This document shows positions 40,456 to 47,936 of a stretch of DNA of 64,000 nt, in pieces. A program made the position numbers and the translations under genes. The notes under the pieces are model-generated. The model ran no database searches, was not told the origin of the DNA, and was given only the letters and a program-made list of their open reading frames with translations. Numbering within the stretch: the stretch's first letter is position 1; each line of letters begins with the position of its first letter. This stretch comes from Streptomyces sporangiiformans. Its GTDB lineage: Bacteria > Actinomycetota > Actinomycetes > Streptomycetales > Streptomycetaceae. Location of the stretch: NCBI RefSeq assembly GCF_005768555.2, contig NZ_VCHX02000070.1, positions 1 through 64,000 on the forward strand. The letters are read 5' to 3'.

Positions 40456-42756
40456 CTACGGCAGACCCCAGGGCTCGCCCTTTTCGCCCGGGGCAACCGG
40501 GGAGATGACGAGGTCGGGGCGTTCGCCGGCGTACAGCAACACCTCGCGGCCCTTGGGGAGTTCGACAGCGAGGGTGCCGTCGTCCGTGGGACGGGTGCGG
40601 GCCCGGCTTCCGTCGTCGAGGAGTGCGGTCACCGGGCCGCCGGTCAGACCGTGCCGAAGTTCGAGCGGCTCGCCCGCCAGACTCCGTACGCGGACGAAGC
40701 GCGTGACACCTCCGGTGCGGACCGCGCTGACGAGGAAGGCTCCCTGGGCGCGGAAGTCGTGCAGGGTGACATCGGCCCAGGAGTCCGGCACGGCGGGGAA
40801 GACCCGCAGCACGCCGCCCCAGCTCTGGCAGAGCATGTCGTGCAGGGACTGCGACGCCGACAGCGGTGTCTCGATGACCGGACCGGCTTCGGTGTAATGG
40901 GTGTTGGCCCGGCACGGGTAGCGCGTGGTGGTGTCGAAGAACTTCTTCAGATACGACAGGGCCGTGTCGCCGCGGCCCATCATCGCGTACAGCGACGCCG
41001 CGCCCGTGTAGCTGTAGCCGCGGTGGGAACCGGTCAGCGCGTGCCAGTGGACCACCGACTTCTCGATCAGTTCACGGCTCTCCGGCTGGTCCCAGTTCAC
41101 GAGGTACAGCGGATACACCATCAGCAGATGGGAGTAGTGGCGATGGGACTGGGCGTAGGGGGTGTCCGCGCCGATCATGAACCCGTTGTCGTCCACCGGA
41201 TACGGCGTGAGCCTGGCCAGTACCTCCTGCCACCGCGGCTTCAGCGGATCGTCGACGCCGAGCCGCCCCGCCGCCTCCAGGAGCGCCGTACAGCCCCAAC
41301 GGATCAGCGCCAGGTCGTAGTTGGTGTCCTTCGGAGGCACGACGGGATACTCCGGGGACAGCGTGCTCGGCAGATGCAGCTTGCCGTCGCTGTCCGGCTG
41401 AAGGAAGTGCAGGTAGTAGTTGATCGCGCGGCGCAGCAGCGGGAACACCGTGTCGCGCAGCAGCGCCTTGTCCATGCTGTGGCGGTAGCTCAGCCACACG
41501 TTGTGCAGCGCCCAGGTCAGGTTGCCCGCCTCGCCGCCGCTGCCCGGGGTGCTGACGCCCCGGTTCGCGAACATGTCGGAGCTGCGGCCGACTCCGGCGC
41601 TGTCCGCCCGGTAGGCGGTGGGCACATTCGCGATGAGCTGTTCCTGGTTCTGGCGCAGAGTCGTGGCGAGCGAGTCGAGTTCCAGGTGGTTGGAGCCGTG
41701 GATGAGCCAGTACTCCAGCTGGACGTTGAGGTTCCACCAGACGGCCGGCCAGGGGGTGGGCTCCAGCCAGGGCCCCGAGGTGGCCATCACGGGGCCTCCC
41801 GCACGACTGGCCGACGCGATCTTGTACAGCTGGATCCAGTGGAAGCTCTGCAGCCGCTCGTCGGGGATCGAGACGAAGCTCTTGCGGTAGAACGCGTGCC
41901 ACCAGCGGGTGTGTTGCCTGCGGAGCTCTCCGTATGAAGCGGCGCGCTGGATCTTCCTGAGCGAGGCCTCGCCGGCCCGGGTGCCCGAGGGATGGCTGTG
42001 GGCGACGTTGAGCAGGAGTGAGCCGCCGGAGCGGCGGTAGGCCGTGGCGGTCTGGCCGCCGCCGGCGAGCGGCTGCAGCACCTGTTCCACGTCGCCGTCG
42101 GTCCGGGTGGTCCAGGGCGGGTTGGACACGTATCCGGCGGGCGGCGCCTCGCTGATCTTCCGGGGGCTGATGGCCTCCTCGGGGTGGAATGTCCAGCGGA
42201 CCTCCTCGTCGCCGTCGGCCGTCACCCGCGCGGCGAGGATCCCGTCGTGGATGAGGGCGGAGAGGGTCAGGGAGCCCTTGTCGGTGGTGATCGTGCCGGT
42301 GAGCTCGGCGTTCCACAGACTCAGGCGCCAGTCGACCGCGCCGATGGTGCCGACCGGGTCGAGGGTCAGATGCCCGACGGGCAGCCGGCAGGTGCCCCAG
42401 CCGCTGCCGAATTCAGGGCGGTGGTCCTGCACTTCGCCGTGCTGGACGGTGAAGCGGATGCTGTTCGCTCCCGGTTGCCGGTACACCATGCTGCCCAGCC
42501 GCCCGTCGCCGAGGAACGGCCCTTCGTGCCACAGCGTGGGCATTCTGCGCCACACCAGGTCCTGTCGGCGCAGGAACTCGGCCCACGCGCCGTCCGAGTC
42601 CATACGGTTGCGGAGCCGCCAGCGGCCGTTCCCCGGATCGGCCGCACGGGAGGGGGCGGCGGCCTGCGAGGGGGTGGCGGCGTGGGCGGCTTCGGGCAGT
42701 GCGGCCAGCGCCGTGCCGACGGCCGCCGAACCGAGAACTGCTCTCCGTGAGGTCAT
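40456..42756 (-). CDS. Secreted GH95-like glycosidase (alpha-L-fucosidase type)
   Basis: A 766-residue exported enzyme. A Tat-type leader (MTSRRAVLGSAAVG) ends near residue 27 (AAHA). The N-terminal beta-domain starts with LWHEGPFLGDGRLGSMVYRQPG, the GH95 family entry motif. The (alpha/alpha)6 barrel follows (about 270-680), with WWNLNVQLEYW, the HSMDKALLRDTVFPLLRRAINYY stretch, LPSTLSPEYP, SHRHYSHLLMVYPL and a TEAGPVIETPLSASQSLHDML stretch near the end. GH95 enzymes remove fucose, or sometimes galactose, from the ends of glycans outside the cell. A degenerate copy of the locus palindrome lies 40 bp upstream. It opens the glycan locus and may free chains for the downstream enzymes. Confidence 0.8.
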   Translation of the reverse strand: MTSRRAVLGSAAVGTALAALPEAAHAATPSQAAAPSRAADPGNGRWRLRNRMDSDGAWAEFLRRQDLVWRRMPTLWHEGPFLGDGRLGSMVYRQPGANSIRFTVQHGEVQDHRPEFGSGWGTCRLPVGHLTLDPVGTIGAVDWRLSLWNAELTGTITTDKGSLTLSALIHDGILAARVTADGDEEVRWTFHPEEAISPRKISEAPPAGYVSNPPWTTRTDGDVEQVLQPLAGGGQTATAYRRSGGSLLLNVAHSHPSGTRAGEASLRKIQRAASYGELRRQHTRWWHAFYRKSFVSIPDERLQSFHWIQLYKIASASRAGGPVMATSGPWLEPTPWPAVWWNLNVQLEYWLIHGSNHLELDSLATTLRQNQEQLIANVPTAYRADSAGVGRSSDMFANRGVSTPGSGGEAGNLTWALHNVWLSYRHSMDKALLRDTVFPLLRRAINYYLHFLQPDSDGKLHLPSTLSPEYPVVPPKDTNYDLALIRWGCTALLEAAGRLGVDDPLKPRWQEVLARLTPYPVDDNGFMIGADTPYAQSHRHYSHLLMVYPLYLVNWDQPESRELIEKSVVHWHALTGSHRGYSYTGAASLYAMMGRGDTALSYLKKFFDTTTRYPCRANTHYTEAGPVIETPLSASQSLHDMLCQSWGGVLRVFPAVPDSWADVTLHDFRAQGAFLVSAVRTGGVTRFVRVRSLAGEPLELRHGLTGGPVTALLDDGSRARTRPTDDGTLAVELPKGREVLLYAGERPDLVISPVAPGEKGEPWGLP

Positions 42757-42795
42757 GCGGGTGCCTCCAAGACGGGTGCTTCCAAGAGGGGTGAC

Positions 42796-42811
42796 GGTGG
42801 CTCAACGGACC
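42796..42811. promoter_or_regulatory. Degenerate copy of the locus palindrome upstream of GH95
   Basis: GGTGGCTCAACGGACC matches the GGTGGTTCAATCCACC of the site at 60037-60052 in 12 of 16 positions. It lies 40 bp upstream of the GH95 start codon. On its own it would not be noticed. Confidence 0.3.
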
Positions 42812-42859
42812 GGATGTGAACCGGCGGTTCTCCTCGTCGCGCTCGATCGAGCCGCACGC

Positions 42860-43531
42860 TCACCGCGTCCAGTACGTGATGTTGCGGAAGCGGGCCTCGG
42901 CTCGGCCGCCGCCGTGGTGGTAGACGCCGTTCTTGAAGTGGCGGGTGGCCTGACCGCGGTCCTGGGTCGTCAGCACCAGCTCGTCGTCGAAGTAGACGTT
43001 GACGCTGCGGTCGGAGGCGTTGTGCGCGAGCTTGACGTTGAACCAGGTGTCGTACGCGTCGGTCTTCAGGACCGTGCGGTCGTACGCCCGCACGGTGCCG
43101 CCGCTCGCCTTGTACGCGTTGAGCATGAAGTCGGTGGCGGGGGTGCCCGAGGGGTGGATCACCCGGAGGATCTGTACGAAGGTCGCGCCGTCGGTGCCGG
43201 ACGGGATGTACACGTCGGCGTCCCACATGTGCCGCCCGGACGTGTACTCCTGCTTCCAGCGCATCTCGGTGCGCGGATCGGTGGAACTGCCCTGCGACAT
43301 GGGTTGGTCGGTGCTGTACACCCACATCCGGTGGACGCCGCCGCTGTTGCTGTAGCGGTCGCTCAGGCCGAGGTTCCACGGCTTCTGCATGCCGTAGGTG
43401 AACGTGGTCTTCTTCCAGCCGTCCGTGGGGGACGAGGGTGCGGCGGAGGACGTCGACGGGCTCATCGCCCAGGCGGCGCCTCCGGCGAGTAAGCCTCCGG
43501 CTGCGAGAACCGTCCGTCTTGTTGGGTTCAT
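42860..43531 (-). CDS. Secreted concanavalin-like protein, polysaccharide lyase 7-type
   Basis: A 223-residue exported protein with a Tat-type leader (MNPTRRTVLAAGGLLAGG, cleavage near SSAAP). The mature part is a jelly-roll (about 45-223). DPRTEMRWKQEY resembles the R-T-E-L-R motif of alginate lyase family PL7, QILRV stands where PL7 has QIH, and HFKNGVYHH resembles YFKAGxYxQ. The catalytic His/Gln of QIH is not conserved, so it may bind or cleave a different polymer. ATG at 43531 follows AGGAG by eight bases. It is probably transcribed with the GH95 gene, 103 bp downstream. The divergent NagZ-type gene lies 237 bp away. Confidence 0.55.
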   Translation of the reverse strand: MNPTRRTVLAAGGLLAGGAAWAMSPSTSSAAPSSPTDGWKKTTFTYGMQKPWNLGLSDRYSNSGGVHRMWVYSTDQPMSQGSSTDPRTEMRWKQEYTSGRHMWDADVYIPSGTDGATFVQILRVIHPSGTPATDFMLNAYKASGGTVRAYDRTVLKTDAYDTWFNVKLAHNASDRSVNVYFDDELVLTTQDRGQATRHFKNGVYHHGGGRAEARFRNITYWTR

Positions 43532-43768
43532 GTCACAAGCTCCTGTCGGTGGATGTGTGAGATTCATCGGAGCTATTGCTTGGGCGCAACGTAGAACTGG
43601 TCCAGCAGTGCGTCAATATGGCGGACGTGCGGTCAGAGATCCGATGTGTAGCCTGCTTGGCCTGGACCTGCATCTATGGGTGTGATGCGGGTTGACGGAA
43701 CATTCCCTTTGAATCAGCAATCCATCGGATCATTGACTTTCGGCTGAACGAGCCAGAGGATTCCCGGG

Positions 43769-45352
43769 GTGACCCACTCCGAGCACGCGTCCGTCGGACC
43801 GGCCCTGCCCCGCGACCTGGACGAGGCCGTCCATCGCTGCCTCGTCGCGGGATTCGAGGGCACCACGAGCATCCCCGACACCCTGAAACGGCTCATCGAC
43901 CGAGGTCTCGGCGGAGTCATCCTGTTCACCCGCAATGTGCGCGACGTGCGGCAGGTGCGGGAACTCACCCGGGCGCTGCGCGCGGTCCGCCCCGATCTGC
44001 TGGTGGCCATCGACAACGAGGGCGGCGGCATCGGCCACCTGGTGAACGCGGGCGCGCCCGAGGTTCCCGGCTCCTGGGCGCTCGGAGTCGTGGACGACAC
44101 CGAGGTCACCGCCCGGTGCGCCGACGCGCTGGCCGGACATCTGGCCTCGCTCGGCATCACCGCCTCGTACGCCCCCGTCGCCGACCTTCAGCACCATCCG
44201 CGGAACCCGATCGTGCGCACCCGCTCCTTCGGCGCCGACCCCCATCTGGTCTCTCGTCATGTGCACGCCTGGATCACCGCGACCGAGGCGCGCGGCATCG
44301 CCTCCTGCGCCAAGCACTTCCCCGGGCACGGCGGCACGGTCACCGACAGCCACCACGACATGGCGGTCGACCCACGGCCGTACGACGAACTCGATCTCGA
44401 CCTCGCCCCCTTCCGGGCCGCCGTCGCCGCGGGTGTGCCGATGCTGATGAGCGCCCATGTCGTCTTCCCGGCGCTGGACCCCGACCGCCCCGCCACCCTG
44501 AGCCCCCGCATCCTGAGCGGCCTGCTCCGTGACGAACTCGGCTTCGACGGCGTCCTGGTCAGCGACGCCCTGGAGATGAAGGCCATCGCCGACCGCTACG
44601 GCGAGGCCGCCGGCGCCCGGCTCGCCCTCGCCGCGGGCGCCGACCAGGTCATCGTCGCCGTCCCGGACCTGGAGACCACGGTCGCCTGCCGGGACGCGGT
44701 GCTCGACGCGCTGCGCACGGGGGCCCTGCCGGAGCAGCGGGTACGGGAGGCCGCCGCGCGGGTCCTCCGGCTGGCCGAGCGCTACTCGACCCCGGCGGAC
44801 TCGGTGTACTCGGCGGATCTGGCGGATCTGGCGGATCTGGCGGATCTGGCGGGCCCGGCGGCCCAAGCGGCCCCGGGTGCGGTCGCCGGCTGGGACTCCG
44901 GGACCGGGCTGGAGGCCGCTCGCAGGGCGGTCCGCGGCCGGACCGCATCGGCGCCCGCGCCCTGGCCCGTGCGGGGCGCCCATGTCGTCGACCTGTTCCC
45001 GCCGCCGCACCCCGCGCTCAACTGGGGCGGCGAGGACCTGCTGACCGAGGTGCTCGTCATCGATCCCGCGGCCACGGGAACGGCGCTCACCGAGGCTCCG
45101 GCGGACCCGGCGGGCCTCGTCGCCGGGATCCTGCGCCGTGCCGAGGGCTCCGCGCTGGTGGTCGCCGTGCACGATGCGGAGCTGTACCCCTGGCAGGCCG
45201 AGTTGCGCGACGCGCTCCTGGCCGGGCGGCCGGATGCGGTACGGGTCTCCACGGGGTTGCCGGAGGCCGGTGACGCGGACGATGTGCTGTGCTCGTACGG
45301 GCGGGGGCGCGTGAACCTGCGGGCGGTGGCGGAAGTGCTGGTGGGTGGGTGA
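43769..45352 (+). CDS. GH3 beta-N-acetylhexosaminidase (NagZ type)
   Basis: A 527-residue GH3 enzyme of the N-acetylglucosaminidase branch. It has the branch signature KHFPGHGGTVTDSHHDM with Lys182-His183 and the catalytic Asp193-His195 dyad. The nucleophile is Asp266 in VSDALEM. A C-terminal domain (about 370-520) is longer than in E. coli NagZ and is joined by a slippage-prone linker with DLADLADLADLA. No signal peptide is visible, so it should release terminal GlcNAc in the cytoplasm, from imported glycan fragments or from muropeptides. GTG at 43769 follows AGAGGA. It is convergent with the GH5 gene, 28 bp away. Confidence 0.88.
   Translation: MTHSEHASVGPALPRDLDEAVHRCLVAGFEGTTSIPDTLKRLIDRGLGGVILFTRNVRDVRQVRELTRALRAVRPDLLVAIDNEGGGIGHLVNAGAPEVPGSWALGVVDDTEVTARCADALAGHLASLGITASYAPVADLQHHPRNPIVRTRSFGADPHLVSRHVHAWITATEARGIASCAKHFPGHGGTVTDSHHDMAVDPRPYDELDLDLAPFRAAVAAGVPMLMSAHVVFPALDPDRPATLSPRILSGLLRDELGFDGVLVSDALEMKAIADRYGEAAGARLALAAGADQVIVAVPDLETTVACRDAVLDALRTGALPEQRVREAAARVLRLAERYSTPADSVYSADLADLADLADLAGPAAQAAPGAVAGWDSGTGLEAARRAVRGRTASAPAPWPVRGAHVVDLFPPPHPALNWGGEDLLTEVLVIDPAATGTALTEAPADPAGLVAGILRRAEGSALVVAVHDAELYPWQAELRDALLAGRPDAVRVSTGLPEAGDADDVLCSYGRGRVNLRAVAEVLVGG
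44813..44848 (+). repeat. Four exact 9-bp repeats in the GH3 linker
   Basis: GCGGATCTG occurs four times without change (44813, 44822, 44831, 44840), encoding four Ala-Asp-Leu triplets between the two domains of the NagZ-type enzyme. Perfect identity suggests recent slippage expansion. Confidence 0.85.
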
Positions 45353-45380
45353 CGAGCATGCTCATCGCCCTCCACCTCCT

Positions 45381-46697
45381 CTACCTTCCCTCGCTCACCC
45401 GAACCACCTCCCTGATCCCCCGCGCCGCCAGGTACCCCCCGTCGTCCGCCCGCGCGGCCAGGACCACCGCCGGCCGGACGCCCTCGGTGCGCAGCCTCAT
45501 CCACGCCTCGAAGCAGGCGCCGCCAGGCCCGGACACCGACCGCGTGCCGGGCGTGCAGTCGAGGATCAGGGCCGTGTCGCGCGGCGGCACGGAACGGGGC
45601 TCGGCGCGCAGCTCGGCGACGGTGTCGGCGAAGGCCGTGGCGATGGGCTTCGCGTGGCCCGCGGAGTCGAACAGGCCCAGGGTGTACTCGAGTTCGGGGA
45701 AATCGGCCAGGGAACGGTCGACGTCGTGGGAGCACCACCAGGTCACCCCCCACAGTCCCGTGCACCCGGCCGCGTTCCGCACGGTCGCGCGGGCGAACTC
45801 CGGGGCGTCGCCTGCGGGGATGTGCGGTTCGGGCGCTCCGGTCTCCTGGACCCAGACCGGCCGCGCCGGGTCGTCGGCGTAGGCCTTGGCGATCTCCACC
45901 CCGTACTCGGCGAGATGCAGCACCTGCGGGGAACGGGGACCGTAGCGGCGCGCGCAGTCGCCGGAGAACACCCACGGGTGGACGGTGGTCAGGTCGCCCT
46001 TGCGGGCGGAGGCCTCGGGGGTGAACGGGTGGTCGTCGCCGTACCAGGCGGCGTCGTACGCCGAGTGCGTGACCAGGTGGCGGTGGCCGGGCGCGGCGCC
46101 GGAGAGGCCGTCCCTGGCGGCGGCGAGGAGGGTGTCGAGGTAGTGGTCGACCTGCTGAACCGTCACCGGGTTGTGTTCGACCATGTTGTTGAGCTCGTTG
46201 CCGAGCTGGAGCCCGATGAGGTGCGGCCGGCCGGCGAGGGCGCGGCCCAGCACGCGCAGCAGTTCGGCCTGCGCCTCGACGGCGTCGGGGTCGGTGAAGA
46301 CGTTGCGGTGGTGCCAGCTCCGGGTCCACTCCGGGTAGAAGTCGAAGCTGGAGAGATGCCCCTGCACGCCGTCCACGAGGACATCGAGGCCGGCCTCGGC
46401 CGCCAGATCGACCAGCCGCACCAGCTGGTCGACGGCGGCCGGGCGGACGAGCGTGCGGTTGGGCTGCAGGAGCGGCCAGAGGTGGAAGACCCGGACGTGG
46501 TCGAGACCCAGCCCGGCTATCTGTGCCAGGTCCTCGCGGGCCTGCCCCGGGTCGAAGTCGTGCCAGGAGTGGAACCAGCCGCGGCGCGGGGTGTAGTTGA
46601 CGCCGAACCGTAGAGCCGGTGCGGGCGCGGGGGGAGTTCTGATGGGGTCCTCCTCGATGGGGGAGTACGCGGCTGTACGTACGCGAAGGCTGTACAC
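45381..46697 (-). CDS. GH5-family glycosidase, probable core beta-mannosidase
   Basis: About 438 residues from GTG at 46697. The enzyme core (from FGVNYTPRRGWFHSWHDFD) is a GH5/GH42-like TIM barrel: GLDHVRVFHLWP, LIGLQLGNELNNM with the acid/base Glu, VWVQETGAP with the nucleophile Glu, and GVTWWCSHD. It lacks a signal peptide. Beside a GH38 mannosidase and GlcNAc enzymes, the best guess is the GH5_18 type, which splits Man-beta-1,4-GlcNAc of N-glycan cores, as in bifidobacteria and Streptomyces. Subfamily membership is inferred. The start is unclear: a perfect GAGGAGG (46655-46649) stands before ATC at 46643, not ATG or GTG, while GTG 46697 has no ribosome binding site. Confidence 0.72.
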   Translation of the reverse strand: MYSLRVRTAAYSPIEEDPIRTPPAPAPALRFGVNYTPRRGWFHSWHDFDPGQAREDLAQIAGLGLDHVRVFHLWPLLQPNRTLVRPAAVDQLVRLVDLAAEAGLDVLVDGVQGHLSSFDFYPEWTRSWHHRNVFTDPDAVEAQAELLRVLGRALAGRPHLIGLQLGNELNNMVEHNPVTVQQVDHYLDTLLAAARDGLSGAAPGHRHLVTHSAYDAAWYGDDHPFTPEASARKGDLTTVHPWVFSGDCARRYGPRSPQVLHLAEYGVEIAKAYADDPARPVWVQETGAPEPHIPAGDAPEFARATVRNAAGCTGLWGVTWWCSHDVDRSLADFPELEYTLGLFDSAGHAKPIATAFADTVAELRAEPRSVPPRDTALILDCTPGTRSVSGPGGACFEAWMRLRTEGVRPAVVLAARADDGGYLAARGIREVVRVSEGR

Positions 46698-46743
46698 GAA
46701 GGCGCCCGGCGGGCGATCAGGGCTTGTCCTCGGGGAATGTATC

Positions 46744-46751
46744 AACCACCA
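46744..46751 (-). promoter_or_regulatory. Half-site of the locus palindrome between GH5 and kinase genes
   Basis: On the - strand 46751-46744 reads TGGTGGTT, identical to the left arm of the full palindrome at 60036-60053; the right arm is not conserved. It lies in the short divergent region between the GH5 gene and the BadF-type kinase gene. Confidence 0.45.
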
Positions 46752-46760
46752 TGGTCGCCG

Positions 46761-47870
46761 ATGAGCAATGAATTGAACCAGGACCTTGTGGTCGGCCTGG
46801 ACGCCGGCGGCACCCGCACCCGTGCTGTCCTGGCGACCGCCGAGGACGGGCGCCCGCTCGGCGAGGGCCTGGCGGGCCCCGGCAACGCCCTGACCGTCCC
46901 CGTGCCGCAGCTCACCGAGCACCTCGCCGAGGCCGTCGGCCAAGCGGTGCCCGAGGGGGCGCGCGGCAGGGTCGTGGCCGTGGCCGGCGGTTTCGCGGGC
47001 GCCACGGGAGCCTCCCCGGACGAGCCCGGGCGCCTCAACGCGCTGGCCGCCCTCACCGCCGCGCTGCGCGGCCTGCACATCACGGCGGAGTCGGTGGGGA
47101 TCAGCAGCGACATCGAGGCCGCGTTCGCCTCCGCTCCCGGCGCCCCCGCCGACGGCCTCGCCCTGGTGGCGGGCACGGGCGCGGTGGCCGCCCGTATCTC
47201 CGGCCGCCGCTGCGCCGCCACCGTGGACGGCGACGGCTGGCTCCTCGGTGACGACGGCAGCGGCTTCTGGATCGGCCGCAGCGCGGTGCGGGCCGCGCTG
47301 CGCATGGCTGACGGGCGCGGCGACCCCACGATGCTGGCCGCGTCGGTGGGGCGAGCGCTGGAGCTGCCGGAAGAAGTACTGCCGCACGAAGCCGAGGGGC
47401 TGCCGCACGAGGCCGGGGGGCTGCCGCACGAGGCCGGGGGGCTGCCGGACGAAGCCGATGTCCTGCCGGACGAAGCCGATGTCCTGCCGTACGCGGGGGA
47501 AGGCGCCGTCCCGCGGGAATGGACCCGGCACCGGCGCGAGGCCTACCGCATGCACCTGCTGCCCGCCGTGATGGCTCAGCCACCGATCCGGCTCGCCCGG
47601 CTCGCGCCGCTGGTGGTCGAGGCGGCCGGGCGCAAGGACGCCGTCGCCGGGGCGATCCTCGACGGGGCGGCGGACCAACTGATCGAGGCCGTCCGGGCGT
47701 TGGCGCCCCGCCCCGGCGAGCGGATCGTCGCCACCGGTGGCCTGCTCGGCCCGCACGGCCCCTTGACGGCACCTCTGACCGGCCGGCTCCAGGTCCTCGG
47801 CTTGACGCTCGACTGGGTGGCGGACGGCTGCCGGGGAGCCGTGGCCCTCGCCCGCCTCGGCGCCACCTGA
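46761..47870 (+). CDS. BadF/N-acetylglucosamine kinase-family protein
   Basis: A 369-residue ASKHA-fold kinase. The phosphate-1 motif is VVGLDAGGTRTRAVLA (about 10-25), the second is LALVAGTGAVAARI near 134-147, and GWLLGDDGSGFWIGRSAVRAAL follows; adenosine-binding glycines lie in GERIVATGGLLG near 325. Such kinases phosphorylate N-acetylglucosamine, the expected product of the GH3 and GH84 enzymes here. An insertion of five 7-residue repeats (LPHEAGG type, about 207-241) interrupts the kinase domain. ATG at 46761 is preferred because an upstream ATG at 46737 overlaps a putative operator half-site; no strong ribosome binding site is seen for either. Confidence 0.82.
   Translation: MSNELNQDLVVGLDAGGTRTRAVLATAEDGRPLGEGLAGPGNALTVPVPQLTEHLAEAVGQAVPEGARGRVVAVAGGFAGATGASPDEPGRLNALAALTAALRGLHITAESVGISSDIEAAFASAPGAPADGLALVAGTGAVAARISGRRCAATVDGDGWLLGDDGSGFWIGRSAVRAALRMADGRGDPTMLAASVGRALELPEEVLPHEAEGLPHEAGGLPHEAGGLPDEADVLPDEADVLPYAGEGAVPREWTRHRREAYRMHLLPAVMAQPPIRLARLAPLVVEAAGRKDAVAGAILDGAADQLIEAVRALAPRPGERIVATGGLLGPHGPLTAPLTGRLQVLGLTLDWVADGCRGAVALARLGAT
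47379..47483 (+). repeat. Five 21-bp repeats inside the kinase gene
   Basis: Five head-to-tail 21-bp units beginning CTGCCG: units two and three are identical (47400-47441), and units four and five are identical (47442-47483). A partial sixth follows. The period keeps the reading frame. Confidence 0.88.
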
Positions 47871-47936
47871 ACCGCACGCAGGTACGGGACGACACGCCCG
47901 TACGGCACGACCATCACGGACGAAGGGACCGGCCGC

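Noticed and set aside
43532..43768. Copy of the locus palindrome in the divergent region between the lyase-like gene and the NagZ-type GH3 gene
   Set aside because: Only GGTGG-like fragments are present; nothing matches both halves, so no site is claimed there.
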